From the NCBI RefSeq assembly GCF_033898525.1, contig NZ_JAXAFJ010000003.1, positions 1 through 64,000 on the forward strand: DNA of 64,000 nucleotides, given 5' to 3'. This stretch comes from Flaviflagellibacter rhizophilus (GTDB taxonomy: Bacteria > Pseudomonadota > Alphaproteobacteria > Rhizobiales > Methylopilaceae). Position numbers and translations under genes: made by a program. Under the pieces are notes generated by a model. The model saw only the letters and a program-made list of their open reading frames with translations. It had not been told where the DNA came from and ran no database searches. Positions 56,927-64,000 of the stretch are shown here, one piece after another. Position 1 is the first letter of the stretch; every line of letters starts with the position of its first letter.

Positions 56927-58504
56927 ATGGCCACTTATGATCTTAATGGAGCTCAGCTCGACGCTGAATTGTCGTCGAACTTTGATGCTGCTGTGCGTGA
57001 ACAGATTCTTGATTACCTGGACGATCAGGGCGTCTTCCTCAACGGAAGCGCGACCACAAGCGAAAGTGGTTACGGCGTCACTGCCGATCCTGCTGAAGTT
57101 GTAATCGTCAGTCAGCCCATTCAACCTTCGGTAACGTTCTCTGGCAACAACACGCCCGACGCGTTTATCGTCGACACCACCGCGGATGCGCGAGTTGTCG
57201 TCGGATCTACCGAGGATCTTCTTGTCGTCACCAGCACGGGCGACGACTACGTAGAGTTGATTTCTTCGGGTGACACAACCGTTCTCACCGGCGCCGGCGA
57301 GGACACGATCAAGGCTGGCGCAGGCGCTGACACGGTGTTCGCCGGCGAAGGCAGCGACCTGCTCGTCGCAGGCTCCGGCAATTCGACGCTGTACGGTGAA
57401 GGCGGCGACGACGTGCTGTACGAGAATGGTTCCGCCGGAAGCATTCTCGACGGCGGCGCCGGCAACGACACGCTGTATGCAGGCGGCGGCGTCGGTGACA
57501 CCCTCCTGGGTGGCTCGGGCTCCGACTACCTCTTCGCAGTCGACGGCAACAACTCTCTCGACGGCGGCGCTGACAACGACTCGCTCTATGCCGGTTCGGG
57601 CGTCGACACCCTGCACGGTGGCGATGGCAGCGACACGCTCTACGCGGGATCCGGCTCGGGCGAGCTGCACGGCGACGCAGGCGACGACCTCATCTGGGGC
57701 GCCACTGGCTACGACCTCTACGGCGGCGCCGGCAACGACACCATCTGGGCATCGAACGAGGGCTCGCTCGCTAACGGCGGCGCGGACAACGATCTCGTTT
57801 ATGGCGGCCAGGGCAGCGACACCCTGTATGGCGGCTCCGGCGACGACGTCATCTTTGGCGAAGGCGGCAACAACGAGCTGTACGGCGATGCCGGCAGCGA
57901 CACCATCTACGGTGGCTCGGGTGCCGACACCATCTCGGGCGGTGACGGCAACGACATCATCTACGGATCGGCCGAGGGCGGCGAGATCTACGGCGATGCG
58001 GGCGCAGACACGATCTATGCCAGCGACGCTTCCACGCTCATCGACGCAGGCGCAGACAACGATCTCGTTCAGGGCGGTGCGGGCGACGACACCATCTTGG
58101 GTGGCGAAGGCAACGACACCCTTCTGGGCGGCGCTGGCGACAACGAGCTCTCCGGCGGCGCTGGCGACGACTGGCTGCTGGCCGGCTCGGGCGAAGACAC
58201 CCTGTTCGGTGGCGAAGGCAACGACAGCTTCATCAGCGGCCAGACATCTGCCGAGATGTATGGCGATGCCGGCAACGACACCTTCTACATCGTCGGTGCA
58301 ACCAGCGACACCATCTCCGGTGGCGAAGGCTTCGACACCGTGGACTTCTCGATCGCGGGCGGCGACTACATCACCCGCAGCAGCGAGGATGCGACGATCG
58401 AGACGGTGGATGGCATCACGACCGTGTCCTTCGAGGATGGAAGCACCGTCCAGCTCACGGGCGTCGAGACGATCCGCTTCACGGACGGCGACGTGCAGAT
58501 CTGA
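56927..58504 (+). CDS. RTX calcium-binding repeat protein, type I secretion substrate
   Basis: A 525-residue acidic protein with no signal peptide and no cysteine, and only one lysine. Residues 1-100 are a non-repeat head. From about 105 to 485 it consists of roughly 19 units of 18 residues, each a well-kept GGxGxD nonapeptide followed by a more variable one. This is a calcium beta-roll. The tail (VQLTGVETIRFTDGDVQI) resembles C-terminal type I secretion signals. No enzymatic domain is present, so a structural surface or matrix protein is more likely than a toxin. AAGGGG precedes the ATG. Confidence 0.92.
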   Translation: MATYDLNGAQLDAELSSNFDAAVREQILDYLDDQGVFLNGSATTSESGYGVTADPAEVVIVSQPIQPSVTFSGNNTPDAFIVDTTADARVVVGSTEDLLVVTSTGDDYVELISSGDTTVLTGAGEDTIKAGAGADTVFAGEGSDLLVAGSGNSTLYGEGGDDVLYENGSAGSILDGGAGNDTLYAGGGVGDTLLGGSGSDYLFAVDGNNSLDGGADNDSLYAGSGVDTLHGGDGSDTLYAGSGSGELHGDAGDDLIWGATGYDLYGGAGNDTIWASNEGSLANGGADNDLVYGGQGSDTLYGGSGDDVIFGEGGNNELYGDAGSDTIYGGSGADTISGGDGNDIIYGSAEGGEIYGDAGADTIYASDASTLIDAGADNDLVQGGAGDDTILGGEGNDTLLGGAGDNELSGGAGDDWLLAGSGEDTLFGGEGNDSFISGQTSAEMYGDAGNDTFYIVGATSDTISGGEGFDTVDFSIAGGDYITRSSEDATIETVDGITTVSFEDGSTVQLTGVETIRFTDGDVQI

Positions 58505-58511
58505 TCAGTCA

Positions 58512-58531
58512 GCCTCCCGGAAACGGGAGGC
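58512..58531 (+). other. Hairpin directly after the RTX gene
   Basis: GCCTCCCG and CGGGAGGC form a perfect 8-bp stem with the stable GAAA tetraloop, eight bases after the stop codon. It precedes the terminator-like hairpin at 58550 and may stabilise the 3' end of the message. Confidence 0.6.
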
Positions 58532-58549
58532 GCACAAGACCACTGACAC

Positions 58550-58582
58550 GGCGGATGCGAAAGCATCCGCCGTTTGTCGTTT
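58550..58582 (+). terminator. Intrinsic terminator of the RTX gene
   Basis: GGCGGATGC and GCATCCGCC form a perfect 9-bp stem with a GAAA loop (58550-58571), followed by the T-rich GTTTGTCGTTT. This is the best intrinsic terminator in the window and marks the RTX gene as a single transcription unit. Confidence 0.8.
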
Positions 58583-58642
58583 GCGGCCGTCCCTCATGGG
58601 CGAGCCCTGCCGCCGGGATCAAGGTGTCGGGTTCAGGCCTGC

Positions 58643-60007
58643 TCAGGCAGGACGACCGCCTGGCCTGACAGGCAGCGAGATCTGTGCGGGAGAGCCCGTC
58701 GCGGCATTCCCGCCGATCAGCCGGCGGATGCCTGCGGCGAGGATCGTGGGTCCGACGCAGAAGAAGAAGAAGTCGAGGATCTTGTAGCTGCCGTCGCGCG
58801 CCCACTGCAGCAGCAGGACGACGACCCAGAAATGGGCGCAGAAAAAGTAGATCGACACGTCGCGCCGGCAGAACCAGTGGAACATCCTCCCGTAGAAGGC
58901 GCCCACCAGCCCCAGCGTCACGACCACGCCGGCATAGCCGAGGCTGATCCAGCCATCGCCGACAAGCGAGGTGGTGCGCGAGGCGAACCGCCCATAGGCC
59001 TGCAGGTTGACGAGGTTGATGGGCGAGCCCACGGGCTTGTCCGGCCAGAAGGCGCGCGGGATCGGCTGGGTGAACACCCCCAGATATTGCGTGAAGTACG
59101 AGAAGGTCCCGCTCGCATCCGGCACCTTGCCGACGACATAGGCCAGAAACTCGTAATTGGCGAAGTCGGGATGATTGCCGAAGGAGGATTGCGCCAGGCT
59201 GACGTCAAGGCTGAAGTCGCCGGAGAGGATCGCGTTGCGGTTTTGCCCCACCACCACGAACACGATCAGCCCGAGGGCGAGCAGCACATAATGCCGCGCG
59301 CGGAACCGGGTCTGCCGCTGCAGATAGCCGACCACGAGCACGGCCACGAGCGCGCCGATGATCAGGGGCCAGCGCTCGCCGAGTTGCAGGGCCACGAACA
59401 GGCAGAAGACCATCGGGAGATATGACCACCACCGCCCACGCATCAGGACGATGAGGAAGATGGCGAACGGGAACGCCATGTACCGCGCGAACAGGACATA
59501 GGCCGTCGTGTCGGTGAGAAGGCGGGCGCCGGTCGTGGGGTCGATGGCGATGTTGAGCTTGCTGAGCTCGAACAGCACGTCCGTGTCGTAGGCCTGCCGC
59601 ATGGTGAAGGCCAGAAAGAAGGAATAGGCGATCAGAGGCGACAGGATCAGCGCCGAAAGCCCGAATGACAGGACATCGGCCCGGCCCACGGGCGGCAGGC
59701 TGAGCGTCGGAGCTATGGGCCGAAAGCCGAGCGCCGAGACATAGGCGGTCACGAAGGCGAGCAGGCCGATATCGGACACCAGAAGCGTCCGCAGGAACAC
59801 CTCGTCCGGCGGCCAGTAGGTCATGAAGATGAATTCGGAATCCAGCCCGAACAGATGGACCGCCAGCGGCCGCTGGACGAAGACCATGAAGTGGAAGGCC
59901 AGATAGATGAACAGCCCGGAATAGACATTGGCGTAGCCGCGCCGGAACAGCACCGCGCACAGCCCGAAGAACAGCAGAGTATGCGCCGCAAGAGACAGGC
60001 CGATCAT
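58643..60007 (-). CDS. Oligosaccharide repeat-unit polymerase (Wzy-type 2)
   Basis: A 454-residue membrane protein with 10-12 hydrophobic segments and a polymerase-like middle loop (FALQLGERWPLIIGALVAV; ending with PIPRAFWPDKPVGSPINL and SLVGDGWISLGYAG). It belongs with O-antigen/EPS repeat polymerases (EpsG/Wzy group) rather than with the Wzy_C ligase type encoded at 38788. Its ATG overlaps the stop of the upstream glycosyltransferase by four bases. Confidence 0.8.
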   Translation of the reverse strand: MIGLSLAAHTLLFFGLCAVLFRRGYANVYSGLFIYLAFHFMVFVQRPLAVHLFGLDSEFIFMTYWPPDEVFLRTLLVSDIGLLAFVTAYVSALGFRPIAPTLSLPPVGRADVLSFGLSALILSPLIAYSFFLAFTMRQAYDTDVLFELSKLNIAIDPTTGARLLTDTTAYVLFARYMAFPFAIFLIVLMRGRWWSYLPMVFCLFVALQLGERWPLIIGALVAVLVVGYLQRQTRFRARHYVLLALGLIVFVVVGQNRNAILSGDFSLDVSLAQSSFGNHPDFANYEFLAYVVGKVPDASGTFSYFTQYLGVFTQPIPRAFWPDKPVGSPINLVNLQAYGRFASRTTSLVGDGWISLGYAGVVVTLGLVGAFYGRMFHWFCRRDVSIYFFCAHFWVVVLLLQWARDGSYKILDFFFFCVGPTILAAGIRRLIGGNAATGSPAQISLPVRPGGRPA

Positions 60008-62427
60008 CGCATCACCGGCCCGCTGGGCTCGCGTCGGCTGGACGAAGGCGGTGCAGGGACATTGCAGACCCCGTCCAAAACCGGCAGGCCGGATCGGCGC
60101 GCCGCTTCTTCCAGCGGGTGTCCGAACAACGGCTGAGTGGAGACGATGGCAAGCGCCTCAAGGTCATGGGCGTGCGCCAGCGCGCCGAGTTCGTCCGCCG
60201 TCACGGCACCGGTCACGAACGTGCCGCGAGCCATCAACGCGAGGTCATCGAGCGTGCGGCCGAGAACCGTTGGCTCGGTGCCCTTGTCCAGGCTCGAGAG
60301 AACCTCGCGGAGGCGAGCGAACCCTCTGGGAGAACCGCTATCGAGGGTGATAAAGCCGATGCGGCGGTACAGCCCTGGCTGATACATGGCCGGGTGGCTG
60401 TCGGCGCTTAGGCAGGTGGTCTGGAGGCCAGGCCAGGCCCTTGTGGCGAAGTCCTCCGCCGCCCGGTCCGGTGCAAGAAACCGGCGGATGCGGGGGAACC
60501 TGCGCTCCCAGGCGCTTCTCCACGCCTGCGCCGAAAGGCGATCTTCGGATTGGTTCAGCAGGTCGCCTCCGGCCAGCAGCAGATCCACCGGGATGATGTC
60601 GCACAGCAGATCGATCACCTCCGGTCCCACGGCACGAGGATCCACCACCTCGACCGCGGCCGGGGAAAGCTCCCGCAGGAACGTCGCCAAGGCTGCGTCT
60701 CCGTTCTCCAAAGCAACCGTCATCGTCTGCGGCAAGCCCCCGGATGGATGTCGCACCCGCACCACCACCCGTCCAGCGTCACGCCTCGTTTCCACGAGGA
60801 GAGCCTTCCGGCCTTCGGCTAACAGCCGCCGGCCGCGCGCCTGTGCGACCTCGCGCAGCGGACCGGGACCCGTCACCAGGAGAACCGAAGCGGCGTCCTC
60901 CTCTAGAAGCGCGGTTTCGAGGCGCGAGCGCGCGGCCGCCAGCGGGTCTGCCGCAAGGAAGGCCGCGGTTTCCGTGCGGTATGAGGGGAACCGCCGCTCG
61001 AGCACGGCAAGATTCCTCACGACGAGCGCGCGCTTGCGGCCCCGGAAGGACAACGAGCCGGCGTGGCCGACATAGACCCCCGTCGCGCAGACATTGCGAA
61101 AGCCCGCCGCCCGCGCGCGCAGGCACCAGTCCACGTCTTCAAGATAGCCGCTGTGGTAGTCGCCGGAGAGGGGCCCGATGGCGACCCGGCATGCGGACGT
61201 GACGTACAGGCAGAAGCCGATACCGTTCGGCAGGTCGACCACGTGATTGGGGTTGGTGCGGGCCGCAGCATCATGAAGGCGGCCGATCTCGCCCGCCGAC
61301 GGCAAAGGATTGACCTCGAACGGACGGGGAAAGCTCGTCAACTCGCCATTGTTCGACAGCGGCGTAACGGTGCCGATGTCCGGAGACAGGCGCGCCGCCT
61401 CCCGCAGCCGGTCCAGCGCGCCGGCAGGGATGAGGGTATCGGCATTCAGGAGCAGGAGATCGCCCGGTCCAGCCGTTTCCAGCGCCCGGTTGACCGTGCC
61501 GACGAAGCCCAGATTGACCGGGTTGTGCAGCAGTTGCACCCGAGGATGGCCCGCGAAAGCACCCAGCACCTCCGCCATTCCGGGGTCGGGCGCGGCATCG
61601 TTCACGAGGATGAGCCACCGCTCCGGATCCGCTTCGATCTCCGGCATCAAGGCTTCCAGGCACGCCCGGGTGGCGCCGGGATCGTCATAGACGGGCACGA
61701 TCACCCAAAGCTGCGCTGCGCATTCCTGGCCGGGCGGCGTGTGCGAAACACGCGACACGTTGGAGCTCCGGTGCAGCCCCGGCACGTCCACGGGCTCCGG
61801 CTCACCCTCTCCGGAAGACGCCAGCACGGCCTGCAGATCGTCGGGTAGCTGGATCAGGAGGGCCGCCGCGCTCCGGGTGCCCGACGCGAAGGGATGGGAC
61901 GGCTGCCCCGCGATCTCGATGACGACCGTTCCCGCAGGGCCGCGGAGCTGGAGACGCAGCTTCTGCCCGGCCGCCCAGGCGGCCCAGCCTTCCATCGCCA
62001 CTCCCACGCGATCGAGCTGGACGATTGGAGCGTCCGGTGTGCCGAGGCGGCCGAGCGTCTGGAGGAGCACACCCGGATCGGTCTCGTTGCGGATCAGCGC
62101 CCGGGCGGCGATGCGTGCCATCTCCTCATCGCCCAAAGCCAGCATGCGGCGGTTTGCGGCGCGATCTTCCGGGGCGAGGCGAAGGGCGGCAAGGAGATCG
62201 CGGACGGCCTCGTCCGTCCGGCCCCTCATGCGCCAACTGTCGGCCCGCAGCACCAGATGGGTAGGGTCGGGGCGGGCGGCGATGCGGCACAGCCGGTCCG
62301 ACAGGCGAAAGGCCTTCGCACCGTCTCTCTTCTGCAGGGCCTCGACCGCCTGCGCGGCCAGTTCGGAGGCGTGGGCGCCTTCGTCCAGCAGCCGAAGCGC
62401 GCCAAGTCCGCCCTGTGCTTCGGCCAA
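60004..62427 (-). CDS. Large multidomain GT2 glycosyltransferase
   Basis: About 807 residues from TTG 62427 (AGG seven bases upstream); the longer frame to 62895 overlaps the upstream gene out of frame and is rejected. Residues 1-110 are helical and TPR-like (LSDRLCRIAARPDPTHLVLRAD). A linker leads to a GT2 domain near 235-480 with VIVPVYDDPGATRACLEAL, LILVNDAAPD, LLLLNADT and SGYLEDVDWCLRARAAG. The last 250 residues look like a second Rossmann or GT-B-like domain without clear donor motifs. The sugar specificity is unknown. Confidence 0.78.
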   Translation of the reverse strand: MAEAQGGLGALRLLDEGAHASELAAQAVEALQKRDGAKAFRLSDRLCRIAARPDPTHLVLRADSWRMRGRTDEAVRDLLAALRLAPEDRAANRRMLALGDEEMARIAARALIRNETDPGVLLQTLGRLGTPDAPIVQLDRVGVAMEGWAAWAAGQKLRLQLRGPAGTVVIEIAGQPSHPFASGTRSAAALLIQLPDDLQAVLASSGEGEPEPVDVPGLHRSSNVSRVSHTPPGQECAAQLWVIVPVYDDPGATRACLEALMPEIEADPERWLILVNDAAPDPGMAEVLGAFAGHPRVQLLHNPVNLGFVGTVNRALETAGPGDLLLLNADTLIPAGALDRLREAARLSPDIGTVTPLSNNGELTSFPRPFEVNPLPSAGEIGRLHDAAARTNPNHVVDLPNGIGFCLYVTSACRVAIGPLSGDYHSGYLEDVDWCLRARAAGFRNVCATGVYVGHAGSLSFRGRKRALVVRNLAVLERRFPSYRTETAAFLAADPLAAARSRLETALLEEDAASVLLVTGPGPLREVAQARGRRLLAEGRKALLVETRRDAGRVVVRVRHPSGGLPQTMTVALENGDAALATFLRELSPAAVEVVDPRAVGPEVIDLLCDIIPVDLLLAGGDLLNQSEDRLSAQAWRSAWERRFPRIRRFLAPDRAAEDFATRAWPGLQTTCLSADSHPAMYQPGLYRRIGFITLDSGSPRGFARLREVLSSLDKGTEPTVLGRTLDDLALMARGTFVTGAVTADELGALAHAHDLEALAIVSTQPLFGHPLEEAARRSGLPVLDGVCNVPAPPSSSRREPSGPVMR

Positions 62428-62435
62428 GATCCGGC

Positions 62436-63395
62436 CTAGCCGGCGCCGGCCTTGCCCCGGAACACGCGCACACGGCCGGTGGAACGGGGCGCGGCCTCGA
62501 CGGCGGCGACAGGCCGCACGGCCGGGTTCTGGCGTGGGGGCTTGGACTCTGCCGCTTCGGTCAGGCTGAGCCGAAGCCCAACCAGAGGCTCCTGCCGCGT
62601 CGGGCCGGAGAGCTGGACCTTCGGACCCTTGCTGCGGGAGAGCGGCGAGCCAAGGAACAAGGCCTCGGCCACGATCTGCTGACCGGTTGCACCCACCAGT
62701 TCGAGTGCGATGCCCGTGATAGGCATGGCCTTGCCGCGGCTGCCGACGAACGTGCCCAGATCCTTCAACCCGGAACTTGCCGGGTTTCGGGTGCCATAAG
62801 TCACTGCATACCGAAGCTTCGCGCCGGGCGGGCAGGACGGCCATTCGATGGCGATGCCTTCGATGCGCGACGGTGCGGAAGGACCGGCAAGCCATTCGTC
62901 GGGACCGGCGGTCACGTCACCGCGGCCCGCCACATGGCCCAGCACCCTGACCTCCCCACCGCCCGATGCCGGCAGCGGCGGCAAGACGGAGGCCTGCACG
63001 CCCTCCTCCTCCTCGTCATCATCCTCGTTGCCCACGAGGTCGTCGGTGAAGGTGATCTGGTTGCTGGGGCGCTGCTGGGTCAGCTTCGCAGGTACCGGCG
63101 GCACCCCTTGCGTCAGCGTCTCGATCTCGACCGAAGCCGCCACAGAGCCGCGCGGACCTGCGGGCATCACATTGACCGCGATCTGGCCGGGTGCCGTGCT
63201 GCGGAACACAAGGCCGGTGCCGGGCTGCCACAAGGTGGCGTCACGCGCATCGGGATGAAGGATGGTCGTGATGGCGCGCTCGCTGCCGGGTGCCGGAGCA
63301 ATGCTCACGCTGGGCGGATTGGCCCTGTCATTGGCGCTGGCATAGCGCACCAGGAAAAGCCCCTTGCCCACATCGATAATCTGTTGCCGCGCCAC
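62436..63395 (-). CDS. Unrecognised protein with acidic run and beta-rich tail
   Basis: A 319-residue protein from GTG 63395. No signal peptide is evident. Residues about 30-95 look beta-rich, a linker carries a run of Asp/Glu (NEDDDEEEEG), and the region about 165-240 has GTFVGSRGKAMPITGIALELVG. That string resembles the clostridial hydrophobic-W (ChW) repeat, where a Gly-rich turn is followed by a short I/L-rich strand. The similarity is weak. The stop is eight bases before the large glycosyltransferase, so the two are likely co-expressed. Confidence 0.6.
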   Translation of the reverse strand: MARQQIIDVGKGLFLVRYASANDRANPPSVSIAPAPGSERAITTILHPDARDATLWQPGTGLVFRSTAPGQIAVNVMPAGPRGSVAASVEIETLTQGVPPVPAKLTQQRPSNQITFTDDLVGNEDDDEEEEGVQASVLPPLPASGGGEVRVLGHVAGRGDVTAGPDEWLAGPSAPSRIEGIAIEWPSCPPGAKLRYAVTYGTRNPASSGLKDLGTFVGSRGKAMPITGIALELVGATGQQIVAEALFLGSPLSRSKGPKVQLSGPTRQEPLVGLRLSLTEAAESKPPRQNPAVRPVAAVEAAPRSTGRVRVFRGKAGAG

Positions 63396-63426
63396 GTCAG
63401 AACCCCCGCACCGACCTCTGCCTACC

Positions 63427-64000
63427 CTATACGATGTAATCCCGCGCTTCCACGCCTGTGGCGGTCCGGTCGCTCCCCGGCGCGCCAGCCAGCAGGCTCG
63501 ACCGGGCTTCACGCGCACGCGGCGGCCATGCAAGCGCGGAAAACGGCGTGCCATCAAGAGACAGGGATGGACTGTAGAACCGGTCTGCCAGCAAGCCATC
63601 GCCCCAACGGGCCCGGAGAGCATCCCGTTCGCGTGCGAGAAGGGCGCCTGGCCCGCCGCCGACCGGCACCGAGACCGTGACCGTCGCGTGCGGCGTCAGC
63701 ACCGAGCGCCAGCCCTTGCGCCCCAGCCGCAACCCAAGATCCGCCATGTAGAGGCCGACCGGGAATCGTGCGGCGTCGAACCCGCCCACCTCCAGGAACG
63801 CGTCACGCCTGAGACAGACCACAGCGCCACCGACCGCGCTGCAGGTGCGGGCCGTGCGCAGCATGTCGGCATAGCCCGGCTCGCCCGCGAGATGATCGGT
63901 GAACGCCGGGGCCACGGCAAAGTCCGGTCCTGAGACCAGGCCGGCACCGGCGATCATCCCGTCAGGCAGGACCGTCAGGGGTGCCGCAAGCGCGGTGCGG
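63427..64000 (-). CDS. C-terminal part of a GT2 glycosyltransferase (runs off the edge)
   Basis: At least 190 residues are visible, with the start outside the window; the frame stays open to the last base. The segment matches the C-terminal half of GT2 enzymes: an LPDGMIAGAGLV stretch, SAVGGAVVCLRRDAFLEVGGFD (acceptor-side block), and ADLGLRLGRKGWRSVLTPHATVTV. It is the third glycosyltransferase in this minus-strand run and lies 31 bases upstream of the ChW-like gene. Confidence 0.75.
   Translation of the reverse strand, partial: RTALAAPLTVLPDGMIAGAGLVSGPDFAVAPAFTDHLAGEPGYADMLRTARTCSAVGGAVVCLRRDAFLEVGGFDAARFPVGLYMADLGLRLGRKGWRSVLTPHATVTVSVPVGGGPGALLARERDALRARWGDGLLADRFYSPSLSLDGTPFSALAWPPRAREARSSLLAGAPGSDRTATGVEARDYIV

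Noticed and set aside
57290..58380. Tandem DNA repeats considered as a CRISPR array
   Set aside because: The 54-base periodicity encodes RTX units in one open frame, repeats are imperfect, and there are no cas genes or unique spacers.
57270..58787. 505-codon plus-strand frame over the RTX repeats
   Set aside because: Out-of-frame reading of the GGxGxD-encoding repeats, giving Thr/Ala-rich nonsense.

Overview
The window is GC-rich, densely packed DNA with many overlapping start/stop junctions. Gene content suggests an alphaproteobacterium, probably in the Hyphomicrobiales (rhizobial or Xanthobacteraceae-like). The clues are a GlpSTPQV-type glycerol ABC importer, Rrf2/NsrR control of nitric-oxide detoxification, PrsDE-like type I secretion beside exopolysaccharide genes, and intergenic palindromic repeats. 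The genus is a guess. No rRNA, tRNA, transposase, phage gene or CRISPR array was seen.

Layout. 1-2.8 kb: a stress-type SDR oxidoreductase and the pseudokinase AMPylase SelO. 2.9-13.2 kb: a complete glycerol regulon (GlpR, GlpD, two ATPases, two permeases, a small DUF2160-type membrane protein, binding protein, GlpK), with matching CGTTTCG-type operator sequences on both sides of glpR. The two ATPases have lost complementary motifs and look like an asymmetric heterodimer. 13.2-21.2 kb: a possible 31-residue membrane protein, an XRE regulator and a carotenoid cluster (two CrtN/CrtP-type FAD enzymes, PAP2 phosphatase, acyltransferase, glycosyltransferase, aldehyde dehydrogenase). It resembles the staphyloxanthin-type C30 pathway but has no synthase gene.

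21.3-28.2 kb: a HAD phosphatase, a membrane diguanylate cyclase, then an NsrR-like repressor divergent from flavohemoglobin Hmp. Hmp is followed by a globin-less copy of its own reductase module fused to a PAS domain, and by an HPP-CBS membrane protein. The reductase-PAS protein carries a histidine where FixL has its heme ligand. It is the most unusual single protein in the window.

28.2-64 kb: a large cell-surface locus. It encodes a Wzx/Wzy-type exopolysaccharide pathway (initiating glycosyl-phosphotransferase, two flippases, two polymerase-like proteins, short Wza lipoprotein, outer-membrane beta-barrel, Wzc/GumC copolymerase-kinase), GDP-fucose synthesis (Gmd, Fcl), several glycosyltransferases and a TylF-type methyltransferase. 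Interleaved are two separate type I secretion ABC/HlyD pairs, two SapC-like proteins, an orphan ParA-type ATPase and a nearly lysine-free RTX protein with an 18-residue repeat. The SapC, ABC, HlyD and RTX genes recall the Campylobacter fetus sapCDEF S-layer secretion arrangement. I infer that this half of the window builds and anchors a polysaccharide-plus-protein surface layer. The last gene, a GT2 enzyme, runs off the right edge.
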